DNA of 64,000 nt from Pinus tabuliformis (taxonomy: Eukaryota; Streptophyta; Pinopsida; Pinales; Pinaceae), in assembly GCA_031772625.1 (NCBI GenBank), contig CM062818.1:210421742-210485741 (forward strand), in the 5' to 3' direction. The position numbers and the translations under genes were made by a program. Each line of letters opens with the position of its first letter. The first letter of the stretch is position 1. The notes under the pieces were generated by a model. It was not told the origin of the DNA. It made no database searches and saw only the letters and a program-made list of their open reading frames with translations. This document shows, piece after piece, positions 10,542 to 21,441 of the stretch.

Positions 10542-10794
10542 AATTGAGCTTCCTTATGTTTCAACTCCAAGAGTTTCTACAATGGTTCAAGCCATGCACA
10601 AATTAGACAAAGCAGAATCTTTCCTTTCAGTTCTTGGATTCTTCTTTTGATTTGGGTTAGTTTCAGCTGTTCTTCTACTCTCAATGTACTTTTTAGATCT
10701 CTAAGATCTGATAGCAAAGATTCTGCTTTGTCTAATTTTTGCATGGATTGAACCATTGTAGAAACTCTTGGAGTTGAAACATAAGGAAGCTCAA
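10542..10794. repeat. 81-bp inverted repeat at truncated viral end
   Basis: Arms 10542-10622 and 10713-10794 are reverse complements with only a few mismatches, separated by about 90 bp. The right arm is part of the protease region. The left arm is the same viral sequence in opposite orientation, attached exactly where the viral frame stops being continuous. Transcripts would form a hairpin. Confidence 0.85.
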
Positions 10795-11260
10795 TTCTTT
10801 TTCTCCTACCTTTAGATGTGGGTACAGAAATAAAATAACCAGCTCTACTTCCTTTCAACCTCGCTGAGCCATGAGGTTCTACTGCAGCTAAAAATACATT
10901 CCCTAATATACAGTCAACAGGGATGTCTACTATGGCAAACTTCATGTATACACAGTGAGTATGAAAACATAGTGAAGCTCTAGGAATTTCATATTTGAGT
11001 TTCTTATTTCCTAGGCCTACAACTTCTCTTTAAGCAGAGACCCAATATTTCACTGGAACATTTCTAATGTTAAGAATATTAATATCTGCACCAGAATCTA
11101 ATAATGCAGTCATGGAAAATATCTGGCCTTGGATACAGATTTTTACCTTGACATGATGTTGTTGATATGTGATGGTAAACAATCTCATATCTTGAAAGCC
11201 AAAATTTGGGTCTGACCTTCCTTCAGCAACTTGAATTTCTTGGCTGTGGGTTGTTGTGTT
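10623..11260 (-). pseudogene. endogenous caulimovirid aspartic protease region (broken)
   Basis: This would be the polyprotein-processing protease. The catalytic DSGAD triad motif sits at 11084-11098, preceded by a hydrophobic beta strand, which is the usual context of a retropepsin active site. Downstream, residues of the type ILGNVFLAAVEPH (about 10860-10915) fit the second half of the fold and the linker toward the reverse transcriptase. The frame is the same as that of the capsid region but is interrupted by stops at 11261-11263 and 11030-11032. It runs into the fold-back repeat at 10622, so the following RT and RNase H are missing. The remains could not give an active enzyme. Domain assignment is secure from the motif; exact limits are estimates. 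Confidence 0.75.
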
Positions 11261-12622
11261 CTAGGATTCTTCTTCTTTTTCTTCTTGAATCTCCTTGCCT
11301 TTCTTAATTTCTACAATTTGAGCTTTGATTGCAGAAATCTCTGCTTTGAGTTGGTGAATTTCACCACTCACTTCTCCCAAAGTCAGGGATCTTACTTTCC
11401 ATGGTTTCTGGTGATGCATTTGGAAAGACTTAGTGTTCCTTTCATAGGATGCATCGACAAACAAAGGTTTCTTACTTGATTCTTTTGAAGCTTTTGATTT
11501 AAGCTCATCTGTGAATGCTTCTATCAGGCGGTTCTTCATGGCTCCATCTTCCATTGTCCTAATATGTGATAAAATCTTCATTTCTGCCTCTTCTTCAGCA
11601 GACGCCATTAGGACTTTTTCTTTAGGAGGCTTTGTTCTTTCTTCCTCTTCGCTCGAACTGTACAAAAATTCAGAGTCATCTTCATAAAATATATGACATG
11701 CACATTCTTCTGAATTAGAGCAAGAACATTCAGATGATTCAGAATCAGTATACTGGCCCATATTGACTTGAAATTCTTCTTCTGAAGTGCTAAAAGAATC
11801 AAGAGACGATTCCTCTAGTTGGTGTTGTTGGGCTGAGTCTTTGATAATAAGATTTGGACACCTTTCTGTAGCATGGGTCTTTGATTTACATCTCACGCAA
11901 AAGCTTGGGCCTGAATGCTCTTTCTTAACCTCTTTAGCCTTTTGAGCATAAACAGCTCTCTTTTTTCCCTTATTAAGATTTGATTCTTCCCTTTGGGGAC
12001 ATCTTGAAGCTGTATGCCCAGTCTGGCCACACAACCAGCAAGTAATTTTGTTCCATTTTTCTTGCTTGGATGTATGCAAATGGATGTCACAAGGAGTATA
12101 ATAATGGGTTTTTGGGATATATTTGTAGTGGCCCTTCTTTTTATGGTTTTTATCCCTTGTAGAATACTTCCTTTTATTTTTTGGATAATCCCTTCTATTT
12201 TTGTAGAAAGTCTCTTTGAATTCTCTTTTGGCCCTTTTCCTGGACTTTCTCTTTTTGACCAATGGGTCATCTATTGTCAATCCATATTTGATGCAAATGG
12301 ACTTTCTATCTGGTAGTCTGGACAGTTTTTCCAAAGACTTGTTTACCTTTGAGCTGGTACAAAGACTTACCAGTGTCTTTGTAATAAGGGAATAAATTTC
12401 TCCCCATGTATAAGACTCAAAAGGCAACTGGAAAATTTCTTGCAATCTAATATAATCAGCAAATCTAGAGGGTAAAGCAGCTAGATATACTTGCTTCCAG
12501 AGCAGGTTTTTGGAATCTTTCACCTCATAGATTCGCTGCATCCAGTCTCTATGGAAATCATCAAATTGAGACATATTATGACATTTGAGGTTCATCAAAA
12601 TGACCTCATGTTTGTTGGAAAT
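11261..12622 (-). pseudogene. endogenous caulimovirid capsid protein region
   Basis: This is the capsid/nucleocapsid part of the polyprotein, which would package viral nucleic acid. It carries two CCHC zinc knuckles of the form C-X2-C-X4-H-X4-C: CWLCGQTGHTASRC (11999-12040) and CVRCKSKTHATERC (11858-11899). They follow a lysine/arginine-rich stretch (about 12100-12260) and precede a strongly acidic Ser/Glu region (about 11640-11820). This basic-knuckle-acidic layout is typical of caulimovirid capsid proteins. The N-terminal helical part contains a WKQVYLAALP motif. The open stretch of 445 codons ends at TAG 11261. The upstream limit is the in-frame TAA at 12623. The C-terminal ~60 residues look like a coiled coil. 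Confidence 0.8.
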
Positions 12623-14548
12623 TTATGTTTCACAACCACACCAATGTTCTAAAATCATTGATGTTAGCGCACCAATCATATTGCTTATTACGGTACCATC
12701 AGGATTATGAATAACATCTCCTTTTTCATCCTTGAGAACTTCTGCTTCCATGGTCTCAATAAGTTTAGGAGAAGATTCAGTTTCCCACCATCTGAGAAGA
12801 GTACCTGTAAAACATTGGATGATGGTTCTGCAAGCATCTACCTCTGATTTTCCTCTAAGACACATGAGTTTATATTCAGTATACATTAAATCAATCATCT
12901 GGCGAATTTGGCCAATGCTCATGTTGTCTATGTTCCACTCTCTGTGGGAATCAGGGAAGAAAGTATGAGCTTCAGGCAATTTTCCCTTCCCTTCAATGTC
13001 AGGAGCAGAATATCTGGAAAATCTATGTTCAAGAGGCTCATAGATTGGGAGTATTTGTGTTTCCTGAAACTTTTGTTCTTTTGTTTCTGGTTCCCTAAAT
13101 AAGGAAGCAATACTGATGTGTTCAGACTCATCATTCTTTGAGGTGGTTTCTTTGGGGAACAGCAAAGGGAATTTCTGTACATTTCTTATTGGATTCTCAA
13201 TCTTTATATTTCTTTTCACCAAGAAAGAATTTGGAACTGGCTTCTCAACTTTTGTGACCTGCATCCTTTCAAATTTCTCATTTAAGCCAGTAAGGAGTGT
13301 CTTAGTTACATCAATATGTACAACTAAGTTTTCTCCCATTTCTTCAATCTTATTCAATGATTCCTTGGTGTAAGAACAAGTCATGCTGGAATCAAATTGT
13401 AAATTATTCAAACAAGAATTTACACTATTAAGTGAAGATTGTACAATATCTACTTGCTTCTTTACATCTTCTGCTTTAGCCACATTCATTTCTAGACCCT
13501 TTAGAGCAGTATTGGTCCAATTTAACTGTTCACTAGCCTTTTGAATTCTACCATCAATTCCTAAGGCATTATCATCTTTTTGAACCAGGGGAATGGCTTT
13601 GGCTGCATTTGTTTTTTCTCCCAAGATGATTCCTTTATATGGGGGAAAAGTAGTAGGGGTTTCAACTGTGGATCCATCAATTGCAGTCCATCCATGCTTA
13701 TCAGTCATACTGCTAGAAGTAGCACCAGTTAAAACATTTATAGGAGCAATTTTATCTTTCCATGAGTAGAAAGATATCCAAACATTATTTACTTCCATAT
13801 AATGTTTCCAGTCTGTTGCTAACTTTCTTTTCTGATCTGGGGTATATCCTTGGTCAAATTCATCTGCTTGAGGATTTGTATACAAATCCCAATTCAACAT
13901 TTCTTTCATCCATTTAGAACTGATTTGTGATTTTAAGCACCCATCCATAAGTGCAAAAAACTTATGCATTTCCATGACTGCAGGCTTTTTACAGTCAGAA
14001 GGAATCTGTTTGAATCTGCATTCTGGAATCAGTTCTGATTGCTCAAGTTTCCCCAACCCATACCTCGGCTTTGCTGGTCTCATTAAGCAAATCATCTGAG
14101 TAAGACTAGGGTCTTCTTCTTCTATTGAATGGATCATGAGAACATGATCTGAATCAGGTTCAGGCTCATGTGGGAAAGGAATATCAGAACATTTAGGATT
14201 CGGGCATGAGCTGATAGAAGTAGATCGAGGAGCAACACCAGTGTGAGGATTATGGTGCACATGAACATTCTGTTCGGCTAGAGTAAGCAGATTTACGACA
14301 TTTGTACAATCTGGACATTTTACTTCTAAAGAAGAAAAATTTACAAGCTGGGCTAATTCGAAAAGTTGTGGATGTTTACAAGAAGAAAAGGATGATGATG
14401 AACAGGCGGTATCGACAGTGGAAGGATCTCTGTAGTATTTGGATAATTTACAAGCAGCATCTATTCTTCTCCGATCAATAGTTGACCTGCGAGGAAAGGA
14501 TATGACTGCATTGGAAGCATTTTCTGTTATATTGGCAGAAGTGATGTT
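12623..14548 (-). pseudogene. endogenous caulimovirid polyprotein region between MP and capsid
   Basis: This is a same-frame continuation between movement protein and capsid, open for 545 codons from 14260. Nothing in the N-terminal half is recognisable. About 13270-13540 has heptad-like hydrophobic spacing and is predicted by eye to form a coiled coil, a feature of the virion-associated proteins of this family. The last ~120 residues (12640-12990) contain a tyrosine/cysteine-rich helical block ending in LLRWWE, followed by a HWCG motif. These fit the start of the capsid (gag-like) domain that continues after the TAA at 12623-12625. The stretch 14261-14548 is in the same frame after the TGA at 14549. 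Function is inferred from position. Confidence 0.6.
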
Positions 14549-15370
14549 TCAGGGAATTTGTGGCCTGGAGTGATTTACAACCCAATGTTCAGGAAATTGC
14601 AAATCTTCCCATTTTATCAATAGATGTTCAATCTTTTGGTTCTTTGGGTCAGTTTTGACTACCACACTTGATTTGGAATCTCGACTGGGAGTATGACGGA
14701 TTGCTAGCCATAAAGTGTTGGTATGTCTGAAACAGGCTTTGGTCTGGATGGCTATATTGTTCCTCTTTCTCTTCATATCAAAACCCGTAGTATGGATTTG
14801 CAGCTGTAAGATATCTTTAATGGTTTCATCAAACACATATATGGAAAAGTTTGGGAAACAATCAAAGTATACAGGGCCATCAGACAAAGGGGCTACAATC
14901 CCACCGATTATAGAATTTGTATATCTGTTGTGCATTAGATCTCTAACAATAGCAAGCACAAATGTTTTTAATCCTTTATGGACCAAAGGATTGATGCCAA
15001 CCCGAATGCAACCAAGATGCAGATAATTTGTCTTTAACCTTTTTGCTTCTGCTTGTAAGGCCTGAGGATTTAGCAGTGGTATTGTCTGAATACTCTCAGA
15101 GTTCTCCTGAACTTGACTAACAGACTCTTTAATGCCAATTCTAGATGCAGCAATTAAATGGAAAGGAGCTAAATCACTATAGACTTCAGAGGGTGTTATA
15201 TCTGGTAAAGCCCATCTTGCAGAAGGCTGAAATTCCTCATAAGTAAGTTCAGCAGAGTTTAAGGTTCTACTTGAACTATTTTCAAACATTTCTTTAAGAG
15301 GAATTTCTTCTGAATGGGAATTATCTTCTTCAAGCTCTCGAAATGAAACAGACTTTCTGAATGGCTCCAT
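14549..15370 (-). pseudogene. endogenous caulimovirid movement protein region (30K-like)
   Basis: This is the first 273 residues of the viral frame. They encode a putative 30K-superfamily movement protein, which in living viruses opens plasmodesmata for cell-to-cell spread. The diagnostic block LHLGCIRVGINPL near residue 135-150 is followed by a KGL and by a variable beta-rich region, as in other caulimovirid movement proteins. The ATG at 15370 is the first in frame after the primer-binding site, 55 bp downstream of it, which supports the start. The segment ends at a TGA (14549-14551), but the same frame is open on the other side, so the stop is a break within a longer polyprotein. Assignment rests on this motif and on gene order. 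Confidence 0.7.
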
Positions 15371-15425
15371 TCTTACTTAAAGCAATATAGATCTGAGTAC
15401 CAACCTTTAGAACCAGACGTTACTG

Positions 15426-15437
15426 GCTCTGATACCA
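15426..15437 (-). promoter_or_regulatory. viral primer-binding site (tRNA-Met)
   Basis: On the minus strand this reads TGGTATCAGAGC, complementary to the 3' end of plant initiator tRNA-Met. It lies 55 bp upstream of the movement-protein ATG, as expected for caulimovirid minus-strand DNA priming. A second, inverted copy is at 17056-17067 on the plus strand. Confidence 0.85.
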
Positions 15438-16102
15438 ATTTCTAGCAGGGGCTCCTGTCACGAGCTTGCTCGTTCTCTGTGTCTCTTCGTATTTCTCTGG
15501 TAGCCAACTCCTGATGAACCAGTGATGAACCTACTTGGATCTTTCACACTCTGACGACCTCAACAATGGCATCCACGCCTTCAAATGGCCTTGGTGTCCC
15601 TTCGATCTTTTGGCGAACTTCCTGCGAACTTGGGATGAAAGCACAGAGAAAACTACTACCACAGCGGACTTATAAATACACAGAGGTACTCAATAACAGA
15701 ATGGCATACTCATTTTATTTCAGAATGGAGAAAATTCTTACAGAGCTTTTATAGAAATGGATTCTATACAAAGATAGACTAATCTCGCATTTACCGGACT
15801 TTTCACAGCTCAAAATTGAGCAAGTTACTACTGGAGGCTCGTGGCGAGGTATAGGCTCTGTCTCAGAATCAGACTTAACACCCAAACACTTGACTCTTCT
15901 AATGGTTCGGCCACTTTAGGTTCTTATCAGTGCTGAGCACACTGATACGCAGGCTTCTCAAACCAACTAAGGACTTTGAGTGATTTCTCGTGTTGCAAGC
16001 AGATCAGACTAGATGTCCGCAGATGCAGAGCAGGAGAACACTCGACTCAAACACACACAAAACTCTCCAAATGTCGATGCCCAACAAATGAACCTTACCC
16101 TT

Positions 16103-16110
16103 CTTATATA
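16103..16110 (-). promoter_or_regulatory. viral pregenomic promoter TATA box
   Basis: The minus strand reads TATATAAG in a GC-richer setting. It lies about 670 bp upstream of the primer-binding site, which would give a caulimovirid-length leader. The position downstream of the C-terminal coding segment and upstream of the leader is where the pregenomic RNA promoter is expected. Confidence 0.55.
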
Positions 16111-16323
16111 GGATGAGAAGGGGGGACAAACATTACTGTTGGTCGGACAGAAATGACTTAAAATTTAAAGAATCATTACTTTTCAGTCTTTATCAGAGCG
16201 ACATCCGCACAAATATCCGGGTCCATAAAACAGATCGAATAATTGCTTTCGGGTAACGCATGAGATATAGTCTGTAAAGTAGATTCATGTACCTAAAACA
16301 AATCGGACATTATGGCTATCTAC

Positions 16324-16415
16324 ACAGTGGATACTTTTGTACAAAAAAGCCCACGGGAAAAGACTAGATGAGATTATTTACACTGTGGAAGCTTTTAAAC
16401 AGTAAAGCCCACGGG
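16324..16415 (-). repeat. direct repeats upstream of viral TATA box
   Basis: Two copies of a roughly 36-bp unit (about 16324-16359 and 16379-16415), each ending AAAGCCCACGGGA on the plus strand, lie 210-310 bp upstream of the viral TATA box. They could be enhancer repeats of the viral promoter; that role is inference. Confidence 0.5.
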
Positions 16416-16454
16416 AACTCTCGTCACAATTAAGCCCTTGTGACTGGTACGTAA

Positions 16455-16981
16455 TCAAAATACAGTCAGATCAGGGAATCTGTTTCTTTTATAAAGTAGA
16501 TCATCACATGCCTTTGTATAAATCCTCCGGACTATCATGGGTTTACCCAGTATGATTTGATGCTGGACTTTGGTTAAGACATACCATTCTAACTGCTCTC
16601 TCATGTATTCCTGGAGGGAATAATTTGTCATGTGAAAAGGATCCCACTCTTGAACTGTCATTTCTTTGACTGTGTTGTATATGCGATGAAAACATTCCCC
16701 AATGTTGTACTCAAAACACCTGTGACAGTATTTTCTTTCATATCTTTCATGATATACTCGGTCCATGGCTGTTCTGCTAACTCCGTAATCTGTCCACCAA
16801 TTCTGAAACCATTCACATTGTAGATTTTTCTGGGATGCTACCATTGTGCTGAATTTCAACTTTGTGTAATGGGTTTCTTCTCTGTCATCAACATTCATGA
16901 AGTCCCACCACAACTTTTTATAATCTGAAAAATCATAAACTGTGTCGGGGAACATTACTTTGGGATACGGCCTGAATTCAT
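16455..16981 (-). pseudogene. probable C-terminal end of caulimovirid polyprotein
   Basis: About 170 codons are open with no stop until 16455. Codons above 16981 belong to the inverted PBS arm and are not part of the original gene. The protein is rich in Trp, Tyr and Arg, with a CEWFQNWWTDYG segment. This resembles the F-x-N-W-W-x-x-F/Y-G type motif I associate with the region after RNase H in some caulimovirids. Its place just upstream of the viral promoter fits the last coding part of the circular genome. A CHRCFEYNIGECFHR segment has paired cysteines but not a standard knuckle. The function is unknown, and homology would need a profile search. Confidence 0.45.
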
Positions 16982-17070
16982 GGAGTTGGCTACCAGAGAA
17001 ATACGAAAAGACACAGAGAACGAGCAAACTCGTGACAGGAGCCCCTGCTAGAAATTGGTATCAGAGCCAG

Positions 17071-19300
17071 TTGGCTATCAAATATGCGTTAGTCTTAATT
17101 GATTAATAAATAATATTAAAACAAAATAAATTAATTAAATAAATATAAGGAAAATAATATTTAAACCAAATAAATTAATTAGATAAAAATAACGAACCGT
17201 TAAGGAAGGAAGGGTTTATTATTTATATTTAAGGAATAAATAAAGGTGTTGTAGATAAGAGTGTAGAATTCCTTAATTTTATGTATTAATATTATTAGTT
17301 TTGGTTAGCCAATAAATAATATTAAAAAATAAATTAAATAAAAATCAATTTTTTTTATATAGTTTAAGGAAATGGTTTTTTTGGTTAAATATATTTAAAA
17401 AAATTTAAAAATCATAATTTGTTCAAAATCTGATAGAATTTTTTTAAATTTTAATTCTAAATTGTTTACTCCCCAAAATTAGATTTACATTGACATACAT
17501 GAGAATATTTTATAACATACTTTAGGTTTATAGTTACCAGCTCCATAATTGCAAACGGTTTATAGTGACAAGCTCCCGGTATATGATTAGGAAAAATCCA
17601 ATTGCAAGCAAAGCCGAAAAAAGCCATTCAAATATCAGAAAAGATGTATATGAAAACAAAATCAAAAACACCTTTCAAAAGTAGGAAAATATGCATAGTT
17701 TTTATTTTTAGCTTTTTCTTATTTTTTAAATTAATGGTAAATTATTTTCATTTTAAATTTAAAAAGTATAATAAAAATAGATTTTATATATATAATTTAA
17801 TTTATAAATAAAATTATAACATAAAATTTGATTTTAAGTTATTTAATTTGTAAAATTTTAGTGTTTTTAAGATTTTTGAGTATTAAATTTATATATGTAT
17901 TCAAAAATATATTTTAAATAACAAAAGTCACATTTTTATTTAAAATTATTTAGATAAAAAAATATATTATATCTATAAATTAAACTACTCTCCTATATAT
18001 ATAAAAACCATTCTCTTTACTATTTGTATAAATAATAAACTAAATATAAATGAAAATGCTAATGTTACTATAATAGACTAAACATGTTCCACCCATTTAA
18101 AGTTAAACTTATATCACAAAAAACTCCTCCAATTCCATGCTACTTCTATTGACACTGGCCATTCACACAAGTGGAAAAAACAAGTAGAACCAAGAGATGG
18201 AAAGTAGGAAAACTAATGGGGAAAAATTAAAATGATTGTTCTCATAATTATACATAGTAGGGGGGTTTATTTAGATCGGGTTGCATGAAGCCTCATACTG
18301 TAACAATGATATTGGTCACCTGCACCATCTGCGTTGTTAAAATCCAGTATGCCTCTTGTGAAAGCAATAGAGTTCATATTATACATTAAATATGAAAGAG
18401 GAAAAATGTGTGTTGTTTTTAAAATATGATTTAATTCCCTTAAAAGGTGAGAGGCGGTACCAGATTTATGAGAATATGTATCACACCTGGTCTACTCACC
18501 CATCTTTTTTAGGTTTAAATCATTAGACTTTTCATAGCAATCCGTTATTTTATAACATTACTTTTACTATAAGCTAGGTAATAAGTGAATATTAATATTA
18601 ATATTAAACATTTATAATATTAAATATTAAAGAGAAAGATTAATGTAAACATAATTATTATGTTTAAATATTAATATAAATAGTATTATTATACCTAAAA
18701 TGTTTAAAAATTTTAGATTGAACATTAGCTTTAATAATATTAGGTGTGTAACAAAATGTTTTTTTTTATAAGATTTGGTTGTTTTATAATATTAGGTTTT
18801 TAGCATCAAGTTTATTAATATTAATAATAATGGGTTTATAACATTAATTATAATAATAAACATGAACACTCACTTAAGTATTAAATATAAATATTAATAT
18901 TCATATTGAACATAAATATTAATATTGAACATAGATATATATTTATATAATATTATTAAACATAGACATTAATACAAACATAAATATTATGTGTAAACAT
19001 TAATATGATTATTACTATTGAATATTAAAATTTTAATAATATTAAGTTTAATAACAAGAAGTTGAACATTTAGTCACACACGGGAGGACATATGGAAGGA
19101 GACATGAATGAACGCTAATTCCTTGGGAATCATACCAATAAGCCTATGGTTTAAGCAGAGAATGGCAAACGGCAAAAATGGTTTACAGTTTTAATCTTTG
19201 TTGTGCTGCCACTTCCTTTCCTCAGCACACATCTGTGGTCGTAGCACAGAGTGTCTTTTCTATCGCTAAGTTGTTAATAGGAAACATGAGGGCGGAAGAT
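17071..19300. other. AT-rich non-coding DNA
   Basis: Very AT-rich. Positions 18580-19060 consist largely of ATTAATATTAAACAT-like reiterations of low complexity. A short AATAAATAAAGGTGTTGTAGA motif at 17235-17259 resembles the left flank of the viral block. No gene, RNA or clear element was seen. A small lysine/phenylalanine-rich open frame at 17602-17811 is compositional. Confidence 0.5.
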
Positions 19301-20149
19301 GGTCAAACAAAGTGAAGTTGTTGATCTGGATCCCAAACTTGGGGACATTTTGTCGGTCTTGAGGTAATAGTCCAAAATATAGAGAGGTATATTCATCTAG
19401 CTAGACAACTAGGAAGGAAGAAAGGCGGCTCGAGAGCGGGTTGGAATAAGAGAAAATCCCTAGGACTCCTCAAGGAAAGCTTAGGGTTGTCGTATTTGGA
19501 GAACTGGGAAGGGAAGCAGCTGCAAGGAAGGCAGTCATTTTTAGAGCATGGAGCAGCAAAAAGTGAGGGTTTTCATGTAAGTAACGATTCTCCTCTTTCA
19601 CTAAAACAATTTTACTAGGGGGGTTAGAGGACATAGTTATCAGCTGTGGATTTAAGGTTCAGGAAGGTCTGTGATCCTGCCTAGCGGATGGTATAGGGCC
19701 GGAAAAATATGGGAGAGGGTTGTTCCTGAACAACACCATTGCATGCAGAAGTCGGAAAATAGAGGAAGTAGGGATGTCTCTCGGCATAACCCACTTGCAG
19801 GGGCAGGCATTACTGGTGTGCTAGAGCGAGTAGAGGACTCGTGAGAATACTAGAAGACGGTCGAAGCTAGGAAGGAGAAGGTTGGGAAGAGAGGAGGATC
19901 CAAGCAAACCCAGGTTTGGAAGGAAGCATTACTTGAAGGGGAAGGGCAGTTGGGCAGCAAGAAAATCTTCCCAGGGGTAGAGGAGATGAACCAAGTGGGT
20001 GAAAGGTCCTTTTAAGGACTCAAAATATTTAGGAAGGAGGGGTGTTCTGGAATGCTCTCGACAGAAGCAACCAATGCAGAAACAAACACATAGAATAGGG
20101 AGGGAGGGGTTTGACAACGGTAGGCGGGGAAAAAATGAAAAAGCACAAA

Positions 20150-21204
20150 ATAATGAAGAAGACAAATATTGTAGCGAAATTGGTCCTAGGAATGGATGTC
20201 CAAATCAACAAGGCCATGGAGGTCTCATAATTAACCTTGGTAGGTCGCTCAAGAGGGAAGAAACACTCGACCAATTTCATACAAGAATGGACTGCGAAAA
20301 ACTAGCAAGAAGTGTGAGACTCAGCCTTTGTGGTCACAACACTTGCAAAAGGATGGTTCATGATCAAGTTTGGGAAAAGAGAATTAGTGGACTCGGTCAT
20401 GGAGAGGAATTGGAGCTTCAGGAGATATCCAATATAATTCGAAACTTGGAACCCCATGTTTGATGCACAATGGGAAAAAGTGGATGAATCACCTGTGTGG
20501 GTATGCATGCCTAGGCTACCGCCATTCCTCTAGGTCGACTCCGTATTTAGGGCTATTGGAAATCACTTGGGAAAATTTATGGAAGCAGATATTGCATTTC
20601 TGCAAACTAGAGATCAAGGGATGGCTCGTATACTGGTAAGCTTAAATCCACGAGAAGGTTTGGAAGAAGAAATAAACCTACAATACAGGGAACTCATACA
20701 TGATTGCTAGATTATGAACATCTTCCATTTATATGTCACAGGTGTCATAAATATGGACACCAGGCAAAATAATGTTCGTTGGGTTTCATGCTAAGGAGGC
20801 AGAGGAAGGAAGGGGGAGGTAAAGCAACAAAGGAGGAGAGGAAGGGTGAAAATATGAAACCAGGAACAGGGTATGATCAGATGGAAATTAACAAGCCTCA
20901 GGAGGATAATGTGGAGAATATGGAAGTGCAGGAAGAAGACCGTCCTATAGTTCCGCATCCTCAGAAGGAAAAGGAGACTAAACTAACACCATCACCAGTG
21001 GATGTCGGGAGCCTTACTCATCCAATATGGGGTATGGTTCTGGATCCTATCCTTCCTCATATTTGTCTTGTTCATTCTTTGATTTTTTCTACATCAAAGC
21101 CTCGTCCCTCTAGGCCTAAGAATAATGTAATACCCCTCTCAAATTTTGCTAATGAACAACTCGATAGTATTAGTACATCAATCCCTAATTTAGATCTGAA
21201 TTGA
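20150..21204 (+). pseudogene. LINE ORF1-like protein (DUF4283 / zinc knuckle), decayed
   Basis: At about 20480-20700 one frame reads as a plant LINE ORF1 domain of the DUF4283 type. It is followed by the CCHC knuckle CHRCHKYGHQAK at 20734-20769, whose last cysteine is separated by an in-frame TAA (20770-20772). Next comes a Lys/Glu/Gly-rich tail (open at 20779-21204). Such proteins bind the LINE RNA. Several frames must be combined, so the gene is broken. Start and end are approximate. Confidence 0.55.
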
Positions 21205-21441
21205 AGGCCTCGGAAGGGTGAGGAAACTAAGAACAAAGATGATACCCAAGCAGTAAACCCCTACTACAATCTGAGGCCTCATGAGAAAAAGCCCCCTCCT
21301 TAGGAGGCCATGGGAGGGCTTGGAATGCAGACTATCCAAGAAGGAGACTGTAAGGTTAGAGGGAGGAAATAAAATTTGTCAAAGGCTCAATTGAGATCCA
21401 AATTAGATATTGCGAATGGGTAGCAAATTTCCATCTCTCAA

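Larger units (their letters stand above)
10542..17070 (-). mobile_element. endogenous pararetrovirus (Caulimoviridae), incomplete
   Basis: Read on the minus strand from 16981 to 10623, the block follows circular caulimovirid gene order. First comes the C-terminal end of a polyprotein, then an intergenic region with a TATA box, then a leader, then a tRNA-Met primer-binding site. Movement protein, capsid region with zinc knuckles, and aspartic protease follow. The reverse transcriptase and RNase H that should come next are absent, because the block ends in a fold-back duplication. The right edge carries an inverted copy of the PBS region. No LTRs or integrase are present, which fits integration by non-homologous repair. 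All main parts are in one frame, so the virus probably had a single large polyprotein, as in petuviruses. It cannot replicate as it stands. Genus placement would need the RT domain. Confidence 0.85.
15423..17070. repeat. 89-bp inverted repeat around the viral PBS
   Basis: Arms 15423-15511 and 16982-17070 are reverse complements with two mismatches. Each contains the full primer-binding site. About 1.47 kb of viral intergenic region and C-terminal coding sequence lies between them. The right arm is a rearranged extra copy joined in opposite orientation. Confidence 0.9.

Noticed and set aside
12014-13373. Plus-strand hydrophobic frames inside the viral block
   Set aside because: They are shadows of the minus-strand viral frame. 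Zinc knuckles and other motifs are on the minus strand.
17602-17811. 69-codon Lys/Phe-rich frame
   Set aside because: It lies in AT-rich DNA and its amino-acid makeup follows from base composition.
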